Shown here in pieces: positions 21,418 through 33,100 of a stretch of 64,000 nt of DNA; within the stretch, counting starts at the first letter, position 1, and every line of letters starts with the position of its first letter. Under the pieces are notes generated by a model, which was not told the DNA's origin, made no database searches, and saw only the letters and a program-made list of their open reading frames with translations. The translations under genes and the position numbers were made by a program. This DNA is from Bettongia penicillata ogilbyi (taxonomy: Eukaryota; Chordata; Mammalia; Diprotodontia; Potoroidae), in the NCBI GenBank assembly GCA_023548195.1, contig JAJHZJ010000696.1, positions 660,001-724,000 of the forward strand, given 5' to 3'.

Positions 21418-22410
21418 ATGCCCAAAAAGGGCGGGAAAAGTAAGACCACACAAGGTTACTTTCTTGGTGAGCACATATTTCCTTCCATCCTTTCAGATGA
21501 GGAAGAACAATGCATACTATCAGAGGAAGCCAATGTTTCTGCATCTGGTACCTCTAAAATGAATATGCAATGGGCTCAAGCCATGGAATTGCTTGAAAAG
21601 CAAGTCAACAGCTTACTAAAGGAGACCCAAAAAAATGCTGAAGAAAATAACACCTTTATTTAGGCTAACTCAATTAGAAAAAAGAAATCCAAAAACCCAA
21701 TGAGGAGAAGAAGACTTTAAAAAGCAGAATTAGCCAAATGGAAAAGGAGGTTCAAAAACTCATTGAAGAAAATAGTTCTTTAAAAATGAGAGTGGAGCTG
21801 AGGGAAGTTAATGACTTTATGATAAACCAAGAAATTACAAAATGAAACAAAAAGAATGGAAAAATAGAAGAAAATGTGAAACATCTCATTGGTAAAACAA
21901 CTGATCTGGAAAATAGATCCAGGAAAGATAATTTAAAAATTATGGCACTACTTGAAAGCCATGATTAAAAAAAAAGAGCCTAGACAACATCTTTCATGAA
22001 ATTATCAAGGAAAACTGCCCTGATATTCTAGAACCAAAGGGCAAAATAAATATTGAAAGAATCTACCCATCACTTCCTGAAATAGATCTGAAAGAAATAC
22101 TCCTAAGAATAGTGTGACCAAATTTCAGAGTTCCTAGATCAAGGAGAAAATATTGCAAGAAGCTAGAAAGAAACAATTCCAGTATTGTGGAAATACAATC
22201 AGGATAACACAGGATCTGGCAGCTTCTACATTAAGATATAGAAGGACCTGGAATAGGATATTCCAGAAGTCAAAGGAAATGGGATTAAAACCAAGAATCA
22301 CCTACCCAACAAAACTGAGTATAATCCTTGAAAGGGAAAAAATGGTCATCCAATTATATAGAGGACTTTCAAGCATTCTTGATGAAAAGACCAGAGCTGA
22401 ATAGAAATTT
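21418..22410 (+). pseudogene. HAL1 ORF1 remnant, decayed
   Basis: The start MPKKGGKSK at 21418 runs 81 codons to a TAG at 21661. After that the L1 ORF1-like protein can only be followed by switching frames. A further open piece at 22153-22404 encodes the C-terminal domain (RITQDLAASTLRYRRTWN; PRITYPTKLSII). Several stops and indels separate them, including 'tga' near 21843. It is an inactive element gene, older-looking than the 8405 copy. Confidence 0.8.
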
Positions 22411-22574
22411 TGACTTTCAAACACAAGAATCAAGAGAAGCATGAAAAGGTAAACAGGGAAGAGAAATCATAAGGGAATTTCTAAAGCTGAACTCTTTACA
22501 TTCCTACATTGAAAGATAACATGCGTAACTCTTGAGACTTTTCTCAGTATTTAAGTAGGTGGAGGAATTATAAA

Positions 22575-22598
22575 CATACACACACACACACACACAGC
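22575..22598. repeat. (CA)n in HAL1 3' region
   Basis: A short pure ca run at the place homologous to 9643-9712 in the other HAL1. Confidence 0.9.
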
Positions 22599-23524
22599 AC
22601 AGATTGAGTTGAATCAGAAGGGATGATATCTATAAAAAATAAAATTAAGGGGTGAGAGAGGAATATATTGGGAGGAGAAAGGGAGAAATGGAATAGGACA
22701 CTCATAATACCACTCATAAAAACGATAAGAAAAATATTTTTCAATGTAGGAGAAAAGGGAGGAGGTAAGAGGGGAAAAGTGAAGCTTGCTCTCTTCACAT
22801 ATGGTATAAGGAGGGAATAACATGCACACTCAATCTGGTATGAAAAGCCATCTTATACTACAGGAAAGTAGGAGAGAAAATGACAAGTGAGGTGAGGGGG
22901 ATGATAGAAGGGAGGACAAATGGGAGAAGAGAGTAATTAGAAGTAAACACTTTTGGGAAGGGACAAGGTCAAATGAGAGAATAGAATAAATGAGGGTAGG
23001 ATGGAGGGAAATATAGTTAGTCTTACGTACATGACTATTATGGAAGTCTTGTGCAAAATGACACATATACAGCTGGTATTGAATTGCTTACCTTCTCAGT
23101 GGGGATGGGTGGGGAGGGAGAAAGGGAGAGAAGTTGGAATTTGAAGTATTAGAAACAAATGTTGAGAATTGTTATTGCATATAACTTGGAAATAAGAAAT
23201 ACAGGTAAAGGGGTATAGAAATTTGTCTTGCCCTTCAAGAAAAGAGAGAAGATGAGGATAAGAGAAGGGAGGGGTGTGATAGAAGGGAGGGCAGGTTGAG
23301 GAAAGGGGTAATTAGAATGCAAAGTGTTATGGGGTAGGGGGAGGGGAGAGATAGGGAGAAAAATTAGAACTCAAAATTTTATGGAAATGAATGTCGAAAT
23401 ATAAAAATAAATAAGTAAAACTATAAAAAAAATAATTTCTCCCACATCTAAAGGAGCAAAAACGCATAAACACTTCTTATGTAAAGACATTTCCTTTTCA
23501 AGAAGACTTTAAAGGAGAGTACCT

Positions 23525-23685
23525 TCTCTCCCTTTTCAGATCCTTTTTGTATCTCTTTTCTGCACTAAAATGTAAGTTTTTGTGAGGGCAGGGATTCTCA
23601 TTTTGCTTGTATTTCTGCCCCTAGGCTTAGCACAGCTCAGATACATAGTAGGGGTTTAGTAAATAATGGCTCATTTAAATGGGCT
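23525..23685 (+). repeat. L2 3' end
   Basis: 'tgagggcagggattctcatt' and 'ggcttagcacagctcagata' followed by 'catagtaggggtttagtaaa' form the L2 terminus. Confidence 0.65.
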
Positions 23686-23811
23686 GCTCCCAGTTTCCTA
23701 CCCTTCCAAATCTGTGAATGGATCACTCAGGGTATGAGCCACTGTAGATTTCAGGGGCCAGTACAATCCCTCAAAGCCAAAAGGGAGAAAAACCTTAATA
23801 TTTCATTATCT

Positions 23812-24008
23812 TAGTTCAAATCTGGCCTCAGACACTTCCCAGCTGTGTGACCCTGGACAAGTCACTAAACTGGGTCAGTTTTCTCATCTGTAAAACAGGG
23901 GTAACAACAGCATCTACCTCTCAGGGTTATTGTGAGGACCAAATGAGATAATGATTATAAGGCCTTTCACGAAGTACCTGGCACATAGTGAGCACCATTT
24001 AACATGTC
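23812..24008 (+). mobile_element. CORE-SINE
   Basis: 'agttcaaatctggcctcaga', 'ccagctgtgtgaccctggac', 'ctcatctgtaaaacaggggt' and 'tacctggcacatagtgagca' occur in the expected order. Confidence 0.8.
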
Positions 24009-24258
24009 TTCCCTATCAGGAGAATTCAACTGATCAATGATTTCCCCTTCAATTTCCCTTCCTCAAGTATATATTCTTTGTTAATGTATCATAGGAGAAG
24101 GAGAGAGACACAGAGAGACAGAGAAAGAGAGATTGGTCTGTCTATCTAAACTTAAAATTCCCTTTCCCTAAAACAAAATAAATGGATTCATGACTCTTAA
24201 AATCTCTAGCTTCTTTCTAAGCACCACTCATGACCAGCTCTTCCTCATTCCCACCTCC

Positions 24259-24261
<3 letters not shown>

Positions 24262-24305
<44 letters not shown>

Positions 24306-24320
24306 CACGCACACACACAC
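24262..24320. repeat. (AC)n microsatellite
   Basis: A near-pure ac run with two 'acgc' units. A GA-rich stretch lies upstream at about 24093-24135. Confidence 0.95.
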
Positions 24321-24464
24321 AGTAGGACCTTCTCTACCTCCTGAAATCTCTGGGCATTTGTGACCAGGAAAGTTCAGCTCAGTTCCAAACACTGTCCACA
24401 GAATATGTTCCAAAGCCAATGAGAGGGAAAGGCCTTGATTCCCCTGATCATCCCCATGACATTT

Positions 24465-24672
24465 ACTTATCTATGTACAATATAGCACCTACTATGTGAA
24501 GATTGTGCTAAGTGCTTCATAGATATTATCTCATAACCCTCACAACAACCCTGGGAGGTAAGTGCTATTATGATCCCCATTTTACAGTTGAGAAAACTGA
24601 GGCAGAGGTGAATTGACTTGCTCTGGGTCACATAGGGATCTGGACTCAAATCCTTCTGACTCCAGGCCCAGC
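24465..24672 (-). mobile_element. CORE-SINE
   Basis: 'cctcacaacaaccctgggag', 'gatccccattttacagttga' and 'actccaggcccagc' form the reversed family. Confidence 0.7.
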
Positions 24673-24684
24673 AAAAGAAATGCT

Positions 24685-24845
24685 TGTGGCTCAGTGGAAG
24701 AGAATATTGGTTTTAGAGTCAACAGATGTGAGTTCAAAGTCAGTTAACCACTGTGGGATTTTTGTTTCCTCATCTATAAATAAGAGTCAGATGAAAAGAC
24801 CCCTAAGGATCCTTTCCACCCCAGAGCCAGCATCCTATGAATCAA
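24685..24845 (+). mobile_element. CORE-SINE fragment
   Basis: 'cagatgtgagttcaaagtca', 'ttgtttcctcatctataaat' and 'ggatcctttccaccccagag' follow the family order, diverged. Confidence 0.55.
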
Positions 24846-25124
24846 ATTAAGTTAGATCTTCTGACAACAATATCACTAGGCTTTCTAGAAACAGACTGGC
24901 ATTCTCCCTTGTCTTACTTTACCCTTTGGAATTCTGATACTGTCATATCTCTTCTCCTTTTTGAATAGCATGTAGGGTCACACACTGAGGAGTACATTTG
25001 ACCCACCTATCCCATGCCTCCTTTTTAATGCTAAGATGCCTCTTTTATCCCTCCTGAACACCTCTGTGGAATATTCAGATTCCCCTCTTTTATCAACTCT
25101 CAAAAAAAAAAAAAAATGCCCCGC

Positions 25125-25830
25125 CAACATTATCTAGTGTTAATTACCTGTAAAGTAGAGCTTTAGCCGCTTCCCTGGTCTCTGGGAGCCCTGAAGTGAA
25201 ACCTGAAAGAAGTCCCCCATTGTTTCCCCTTGTGCAAGGGCCAGGAGCGTGCAGGGCTCGAGTTGCAGGCCTGAAAGGCCACCGGAAATTGGCATCTCCC
25301 TAATTTGTGCTTGGCTATTCATGGAGACAAAGCCTGCATTCCTGCTCCCCAATCCCCCTAGAGAAACCCAAGGCTGATCTGTTCAGTAAGGACCACAGAA
25401 AAAATCTGCTGAAATAAAGGCTTTGAATGAGGGGACCCTGGGATCTGGCTCTCATTCCTGAGCCCAGGAGCAATGTGATTATTAAGATTTCTCTCTGGGC
25501 TGCCCAGTTTTCCCAAACAGGAACCCAACAAGCAGGCTCTTTGCCCTTCTTAATGAGAAGGGGGCAGGCAGACTGGCAAGCAGGGCCTTTCATCAGGAGC
25601 CCACCCTATGGAGGGTTGGCCTGGCTCCCTCCAGACAACAGAAAAAAAGGATCCCGCTGTCATCAAACCCCCAAAATAACATTGGCTTCTGCATTTAGGG
25701 GACACTCAACATTTCATTTCACAGCAATAACACTGCCCTGGAAGCAAGAAGATCAATGCCATAGTATCTACGGATGAAATGCTTTGATAAATCTGTTATT
25801 TTAGCCTGGTGCCAAGGCACTATGGGGCGG
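25125..25830. other. Repeat-free block, candidate conserved non-coding DNA
   Basis: About 700 bp of balanced composition in which I see no repeat, low complexity or gene. It holds several homeodomain-type cores ('taatta' near 25140, 'ttaatgag' near 25550). Its function is unknown. Enhancer identity is only an inference from the absence of repeats. Confidence 0.35.
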
Positions 25831-25857
25831 GGGTGGGAGGGGAGGAAGGGAGAGAGG

Positions 25858-25950
25858 TAGCTGGATCTGGAGTCAAGTAGACCAGGATCCATTTCCTGCC
25901 TCTGCCACTTATTAGTTGGTTGTGTGGCCATCCGTGGGCAAGTCACTCTG
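25858..25950 (+). mobile_element. CORE-SINE head fragment
   Basis: 'ctggagtcaagtagaccagg' and 'ttgtgtggccatccgtgggc' resemble the SINE head and core junction. Confidence 0.45.
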
Positions 25951-26009
25951 GTTCAAAGCTGATGGGATTTGGGGAACAAGCAATACTAACCCTAATCCTT
26001 CATAACCTG

Positions 26010-26236
26010 ATGTGTTGTTGACCAGTTGAGTCTGACTCTTTGGGATTCCATTTGGGGTTTTCTTGGCAGAGATACTGGAGCAATTTTCTGTTTCCCTCTC
26101 CAGCTCATTTTACAGATGAGGAACTGAGGTAAACAGGGTAAAATGACTTGCCCAGGAGTCATGAAGCTAGTGTCTGAGGCCAGATTTGAACTTGGGTCTT
26201 CCTGACCACAGGCCCTGCTCTCTAACCGCTGAACCT
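26010..26236 (-). mobile_element. SINE with RTE-type 3' end
   Basis: 'gttgagtctgactctttggg', 'ggggttttcttggcagagat' and 'tttacagatgaggaactgag' lead into the head on the minus strand. Confidence 0.75.
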
Positions 26237-26321
26237 CAGTTTCCTACCATAACCTAATCTAAATGTCCACAAATACAAATCCCATCTTACAGGCTTTAAA
26301 GTTGGTAATGCCTTCTTGGGG

Positions 26322-26475
26322 CAGTGGTAACAACAATTAGCATTTACAAGGCACTTTATCACCCCCATTTTACAGAGGAGGAAACCGGAACACAGAGAGG
26401 TTAAAGTTACTTGTCCAGAGTCACACTAGCAAGTAACTAAGGCAGGATTTGAATGTGGGTCTTCCTGACTCTACA
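26322..26475 (-). mobile_element. CORE-SINE fragment
   Basis: 'acaattagcatttacaaggc', 'cacccccattttacagagga' and 'caggatttgaatgtgggtct' form the reversed family. Confidence 0.65.
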
Positions 26476-26479
26476 AACA

Positions 26480-27640
26480 CCTTGGCCTTCCATCTGCATG
26501 ACCTACGTCTTCACTCTACTGCCCACCTTTAATTACCATTACCCACAAGTGTTCCACCTCCACCATGGTGAATTCTGAAATTCCTTTATGCAACTGTACT
26601 TTCTCATCATTCCAACTCTCCCTGGGTCTTATTCCTTCTAACCTATTCTTCGTCCTGACCATGACCTTTCATTGTTACACTTTCCCTAACCCTTACTCCT
26701 CCTAAGCCTATTCTCCACCCCACCAGCAGCCCAAGTCCCTCTACTTCTCAATAATCTCCTTGGCACCTGGCACTGAGTTCACCTTCCTCCCTTCTTGGCC
26801 TTGGCCCAGTATTAAGCTATTATGTACTCCTGAAACCCTTCCCACCTTTGTCCTATCTTATTCCTTAACAAAGTCCAACCCTGGACTAGTCTAACCAACT
26901 GCCTGCTTGCTCTGAATCACCTACTGCTGAGTTGCTGGAGAAAATCACTCAGACATGCTGATGAGGTCCACCACAAATGTTTATTCTCCCTTTTGTACTG
27001 CCTCTGGAGATGCAAAGATGGGTACAATACTAAAGGCAATAAAGAGGTTCATGATGAGCAAACTGTGCCATATGACCAATGAGGAACTCCGAGAACAGAA
27101 GGAAAGGCTGCTATCATGGCAAGGATGAGAAGTAGAGAAGATGGGCTGGCCATATAGCAAGAGTGAGATTGTCTCATTGGTCCTTTTGCATTGTTGGGAG
27201 AACTCAAGAAAAACCTTCACCATGTTTGAGCAAATCTCCATATGGTGAACTTTGGAGAGAATGTGGGTGAGACTCATCAGGATGGGTTAGCAGGAAGGGG
27301 TTGGGATCTGCATCCCTGGAGGGACCTCCCAGATGAATGAGCTCACAGATCCATCTAATTCCAACTGGGCCTCTCTGCATGGAAGAAATCCTTTCATTCT
27401 TCTCTAGTTGAGTCCCTCCACAAAGACAAGTCTTTTCTGCTATCTCTTCAAGCTTTTCACAACCTACCCCGCCCCTACCCTTCCAGCACAGGAGTTTGCC
27501 CTGTGGTTTATTTTGAGTTTCTCCTGTGAGCATCCTCTACTTCACTACTCTCCATCTCAGAGTTCTTCTGCATCATCCCCAGTCCTGACCTCCTTCACTC
27601 AAGTCTGTGATGATTAGATGGTCCTTTTCCTTACCAAGGC
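26480..27640. other. Intergenic, possible LINE debris
   Basis: The pyrimidine-rich text may be L2-derived. At 27140-27180, 'gggctggccatatagcaaga' could encode RWAGHIAR, a phrase typical of RTE-clade C-termini, but the frame does not stay convincing around it. No gene is seen. Confidence 0.25.
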
Positions 27641-27968
27641 CAATATCTTAAACCTATCATCTAAATGAAACCCCCACAGTTTAATTCCTTTTCTCTGCTC
27701 TTCAATCTCTCCTCATTTACAGGCTTATTCCCTACCCCCTACAAATGTGCACAAGCCACCCTCCTCCTTTAAAAAAACCAACTTCACTGACCTGACTATC
27801 CCCTTAAATTATTATTTTATATCTCTCCTCCCCTGGACGGTCAGACTCTTAGAAAAAGCTATCTAAACTGTCTGCTTCTACATCGTCTCCTCTCACTCCA
27901 TTCTCAACCCCTTACTAGCTGGTCTCCAACTTTGTCACATCACTGAAACCCCTGTCTTCGAAGTTACC
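27640..27968 (+). mobile_element. L2/CR1-clade LINE fragment (reverse transcriptase)
   Basis: Translation of 27807-27965 gives NYYFISLLP, then LLEKAI and, further on, LQLCHITETPVFEVTH. These match the order of the CR1/L2 reverse-transcriptase phrases NYRPISLLP ... LEKAI ... GFRPGHSTETALLKVT. In-frame stops show it is long dead. Confidence 0.55.
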
Positions 27969-28054
27969 CATGGAAGGAATAGGAGTATTTATAGGTAGAA
28001 GTATTATAGGTAGAAGTTAGGACTAGAAAGATTTAGGTATGATATCAAAAAAAG

Positions 28055-28200
28055 ATTATAGGTTAAGTACTGAAAGGGACCTTAGAGGCCATTGAGTCTA
28101 ATTCGGATGAGAAAATTAAGGTACACAGAAGGTATGCGACTTTCTCAAGGTCACACATCTAGCAAAGGTCTGAGGCAAGATTCAAACTTGGAATTCAAAT
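28055..28200 (-). mobile_element. MIR3/THER-like SINE
   Basis: 'gaaagggaccttagaggcca' then 'atgagaaaattaaggtacac' and 'aaggtcacacatctagcaaa' show the characteristic order, minus-oriented. Confidence 0.5.
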
Positions 28201-28289
28201 CTAAAAAAAAAATATTAAAAATTATCTTTACATGAAATTGGAGAAATGCTATTAAAGCAAATAAGGCAGGGGATCTTCACTTTAAAAAA

Positions 28290-28655
28290 AAAATTTGGGT
28301 CTTCCTAACAGCAAGTCCAAAAAAACTAGAATATGATTCACTATCAGACTTTTAAAGTCACAATTGGCCACTGCATAGAATTCTGAAGTCCTTGGAGTTT
28401 TTCTTTCTTTTGAATTATTGTAGTCATCATGAAAAATGTTCTTTTGGTTCTGCCTAATTTGCAATGCATCAGTTCAAACAAGTCTTCTGAAGATCCTCTG
28501 GGCTCACCTTTCATTCTTACAGTGTAATATCACTCGATTATAGCTACATGCCACACTTTATTCAGCCAGCCCTCAAATGATTTATACCCACTTTCCTCCC
28601 CATTTTTTGTTGCCACAAATACAGTATTATTATAAATAATTTTTAAGAGATGGGA
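28290..28655 (-). mobile_element. L1 ORF2 C-terminal fragment, inverted part
   Basis: The text parallels 30200-30480 of the full L1: 'tgcatcagttcaaacaagtc', 'cactttattcagccagccct' and 'gttgccacaaatacag'. It lies next to an oppositely oriented L1 3' end. Confidence 0.6.
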
Positions 28656-28689
28656 ACTCCCAAAACAATTACAAAGGGCTTATGATAAA

Positions 28690-28970
28690 AATGCTTTCTA
28701 TCTCAGGAGAAAGAACTGATAGAGTCTGAATGCAGAATGAAGCATATTTTTTTAACTTTCTGTATTATTCTTGGTTTGGGGAATCTGTGTTTTCTTTAGT
28801 AATATGGCTAACATGGAAGTGCTTTTCGTGACAGCACATGTGCAATCTATATCAAATCTCCTGCCTTCTCAAGGAGAGGGGAGGAGAAGAAGAAAGGAAG
28901 AGAATTAAATTTTTTTAAATTAATGTTAAAAATTTTTGTTTATATGTAATTGAGAAAAAAACAGAATTTT
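28690..28970 (+). mobile_element. L1 3' untranslated region
   Basis: 'ggagaaagaactgatagagt', 'ctgaatgcagaatgaagcat', 'gcacatgtgcaatctatatc' and 'gccttctcaaggagagggga', followed by an A-rich end, is the marsupial L1 3' UTR. Confidence 0.7.
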
Positions 28971-29097
28971 TAAAAAATTAAAAGAGAGTGCCAATGAAAC
29001 TCTTTAAAATAAACAGAAAAGAACAGTAAGAAATTTGAAAAGAGGGAGGCACTAAGAGTGTTGTGGTGGAGCTACCATGTTAAATTAAATATTGTCG

Positions 29098-29350
29098 ATG
29101 TTGTTCAGTGGTTTCAGCTCTGCCAAATTTTCCATGACCCTTTGGAGGGGGGGGAAGGGGGGTACTTAGCAAAGATACTGAAGTGTTTTACTATTTTCTT
29201 CTCCAGTTCATTTTACAGATGAGGAAACAGAAGCAGACACAGATAAGTGACTTTACTAGGGTCACCCAACTAGTGTCTGAGGTCAAATTTGAATTCAGGA
29301 AAATTAGTCTTCCTGATCCCAGTCCAGCAATCTGCTCATTGTGCCACCTA
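29098..29350 (-). mobile_element. SINE with RTE-type 3' end
   Basis: 'gttgttcagtggtttcagct', 'gtacttagcaaagatactga' and 'cattttacagatgaggaaac' lead into the head, minus-oriented. From 29351 to 29862 I see only an A-rich stretch near 29450-29475. Confidence 0.7.
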
Positions 29351-29862
29351 AAACTATACACAACAAAGTTTCCTTTTCAGATACAGTCTTCTTTTCTGAT
29401 CTCTTTTTGTTTCTTGAAAGTTTTGTGTTTGTTGATGCTTGTTAAACTTATAATAAAAATATTTTTTAAAAAGTAGAATCTTTTCCCTCTATCTTTGGCC
29501 TCCATGGGGTATAGTGCCAACAGTAAAAATTTTGGGTCAAAGACGTTGAACTCAAAAGGTTAAGGATTTTTCTATTTTCCAGGCCAATGGGACTAATCGA
29601 TCACTTTGCCAAAAATATGTGAATGCGTCTGCCTTAGTGCCATTAGGCTCAGCTTTTCAGGGATATGTTTATTTGTTAAACCAAAAATGAGGACAGATCC
29701 AGGATAAGGTACTATAATGCAGCTCTCTACCTGGATGCTACTGTTCACTGGAGGCTTCAAGCCTTTGCTAAAGCACATGGAGTTCTATTTGTTGCCAAAT
29801 AAAAACAAAACCAAATTCCCAACAACCAGAAAGTGAGACTTCCATATATTGAAATAGTTTAC

Positions 29863-29873
29863 TTTACATTTTT
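29863..29873. repeat. L1 target-site duplication, left
   Basis: 'tttacattttt' is repeated exactly at 36608-36618, on the other side of the L1. Confidence 0.7.
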
Positions 29874-30159
29874 TAAATTATTATTTTATTTATTTTCAGT
29901 GTTCTAAAATCACTTATTCATATAACTCAGATTTTTTCCCTCTCTTCTCCTACCTCCCTAAGATGGCATACAATTTTATATAGGTTCTACACATACATTC
30001 CTATTAAATACATTTTCACCTTAGTCATGTTGCATAGAAGAATTAAAATGAATGGGAGAAATCATAAAACAAACCAAAACATAATACAAAAAAAATGATC
30101 TGCTACATTCTGCAATTGAACTTCACAGTTCTTTCTCTGGATGTGGAAGACATTTTGCC

Positions 30160-33100
30160 TTAAAAGACCACTGGAAATACTTTCAGTCCTTGCATTACAA
30201 TGAAGTGGTAGATCGACCAGAAAAAATCCTCGCACACTGTGGTTGTTGCTGTATACAATGATGTCCTGGTTCTGCTCCTTTCACTCAGCATCAGTTCATG
30301 TAAGTCTTTCCAGCCCTCTCTGAAGTCTTCCTGTTCATCATTTATTATAGCAAAATAGTATTCCATTACATTCATACACCACAGTTTATTCAGTCATTCC
30401 CCAATTGATGGGCATCCTCTTGATTTCCAGTTCTTGGTCACCACAAAGAGAGCTGCTATAAATATTTTTGTTCATGTGGGTCCCTTTCTGATTTTTATGG
30501 TCTCCTGGGGATACAGTCCTAGAAACAGTATTGCTGGGTCAAAGGGTATGCACATTTTTGTAGCCCTTTGGGCATACTTCCAAATTGCTCTCCAGAATGG
30601 TTTGGATCAGCTCACATCTCCACCAACAATGAATTAGTGTTCCAACTCTCCCACAGCTTCTCCAACATTTATCATTTTCCTGTTTTGACATGTTGGCCAA
30701 TCTGATGTGGGATGTGGGATCTCAGAGTTGTTTTGATTTGCATCTCTAATCAATAGTGATTTAGAGCATTTTTTCGTATGACTATAGATATCTTTAATTA
30801 CTTCCTCTGAAAACTGCCTGTTCCTATTCTTTGACCATTTATCAATTGGGGACTGACATACATTCTTGTACATGTGACTCAGTTCTCTATATATTTCAGA
30901 AATGAGGCATTTATCACAGACACTAGTTGGAAAAATTCTTTCCCAGTTTACTGCTTCCTTCCTAATCATGTTTGCATTGGGTTTGGTTGTGCAAAAACTT
31001 TTCAATTTATTGTAATCAAAATTGTCCACTTTGCGTTTCATAATATTTTCTATCTCTTGTTTAGTCAAGAATTCTTCCCTTTTCCATAAATCTGATAAAT
31101 GTACTGTTCCTTGACCACTAATTTGTTTATAGTATCAGTCTTCATACCTACATCATGTATCCATTTGGACTTTATACTTGTGTGTGGTGTCAGGCATTGG
31201 TCTATGCCTAGTTTCCACGACATTGTTATCCAGTTTTCCCAGCAATTTTTGTTGAACAGTGAGTTCTTATCCCAGAAGCTGGGGCCTTTGGGTTTATAAA
31301 ACAGTGGTAGCTATGTTCATTGACTACTGTGTCTTGAGTACTTAACCCTTTTTACAGGTCTACTCTTCTGTTTCTTACCCAGTATCAAGTGGTTTTGATA
31401 ATTGCTGCTTTATAATACAATTTGAGATCTGGTAGAGCTATGCCACCTTCCCTAGCATTTCTTTTCATTAGTTCCCTTGATATTCTGGACCTTTTGTTCT
31501 TCCAGATGAATTTTGATATTATTTTTTCCAGGTCTACAAAATAATCATCTGATAGTTGGATTGGTATGGCATTGAATAAGTAAATTAATTTAGGTAAATT
31601 GTCATTTTTATTATATTGGCTCAGCCAACCCATGAGCAATTGATGCTTTTCCACTTACTTAGATCTGACTTTATTTGTGTGAAAAGTGTTTTCTAATTGT
31701 GTTCATATAGTCCCTGGGTTTGTTTTGGCAGGGAGACTCCCAAATATTTTATAGTGTCTCCCTTAACTGTAAATGGGGTTTCTCTTTCTATCTCTTGCTG
31801 TTGGGCTTTGTTACAAATATATAGAAATGCAGAAGATTTGTGTGGGTTTATTTGGTAACCTGAAATTTTGCCAAAGTTGTTTATTATTTCAAGTAGCTTT
31901 TTACTTGAATCTCTGGGATATCATCATATCATCTGCAAAGGGTGATGACTTAGTTTCTTCTTTGCCCATTCTAATTCATTCCATTTCTTTTTCTTCTCCT
32001 GTTGCTACAGCTAACATTTCTAGCACCATATTGAATAATAGTGGTGACAATGGACCTCCCTGTTTCACTCTTGATCTTATTGGAAATGCATCCAGTTTAT
32101 CTCCATTGCATATAATGCTTGTTGACGGTTTTAGGTAGATACTGCTTATTATTTTAAGAAAAGTTCCAATTATTCCTATGTTCCCTAGTGTTTTTAATAG
32201 GAATGAGTGCTGTATTTTGTCAAAAGCTTTTTCTGCATCTATTGAAATAATCATGTGGTTTCTGTTAGTTTCATTGTTGATATGATCAATAATGTTAATA
32301 GTTTTCCTAACATTGAACCCCTGCATTTCTGGTATAAATCCTACCTGATCATAATGTATTGTTCTCATGATAAGTTCTTGTATTCTTTTTGTAAAATCTT
32401 ATTTAAAATTTTTGCATCTATATTCATTAGAGAAACTGGTCTATAATTTTCTTTCTCCATTTTGGCTCTTCCTGCTTTAGGTATCAAAATCATATTTGTA
32501 TTATAAAAAGAATTTGGGAGGACTCCATCCTCACTTTTCCCAAATAATCTAGATAGTATTGGAATTAGCTGTTCTTTAAATGTTTGATAGAATTCACTTG
32601 TAAATCCATCCAGCACTGGAGATTTTTTCTAGAGAGTGCATTGATGACTTGTTCAATTTCTTTTTCTGAGATGGGGTCATTTAACATTCAACTTCCTCCT
32701 CTGTTAATCTGGGAAATTAATAATTTTTAAAATAATCATCCATCTCATTTAGATTGCCGAATTTATGGGCACAAAGTTGGTTAAAGTAATTTCTAGTATT
32801 TTCATTTCCTCCTCATGGGAGGTGAGGTCTCCCTTTCCATTTTTGATATTGGTAATTTGGTTTTCTTCTTTCTTTTTTTAAATCAAATTCACCAATTTTT
32901 ATTGTTTTTTTCTTAAAACCAACTCTTTATTTTATTTATTAGTTCAATAGTTTTATTAATTTCAATTTGATTAATCTCTCCTTCGGTTTTCAGTATTTCT
33001 AATTTGATATTTACTTGGGGATTTTCAATTTGTTCTTTTTCGAGCTTTTTCAGCTGCATGCCCAATTCATTAATCTCCTCTTTATCTATTTTATTCATGT

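Larger units (their letters stand above)
20852..23429 (+). mobile_element. HAL1 retrotransposon, second copy
   Basis: It opens with 'gggggtggagccaagatgg', carries a decayed ORF1, a short CA repeat, a GA-rich 3' region and an A-rich end. Flanks 20841-20851 and 23430-23440 match at 10 of 11 bases ('aaagaatttct' versus 'aaataatttct'), an aged target duplication. It matches the 7673-10577 element along its length, is more diverged, and has no ORF2. Confidence 0.8.

Noticed and set aside
27140..27200. Possible RTE LINE C-terminus (RWAGHIAR)
   Set aside because: The phrase fits RTE-clade proteins, but flanking translation does not hold. It could be chance, so it was not called as an element.
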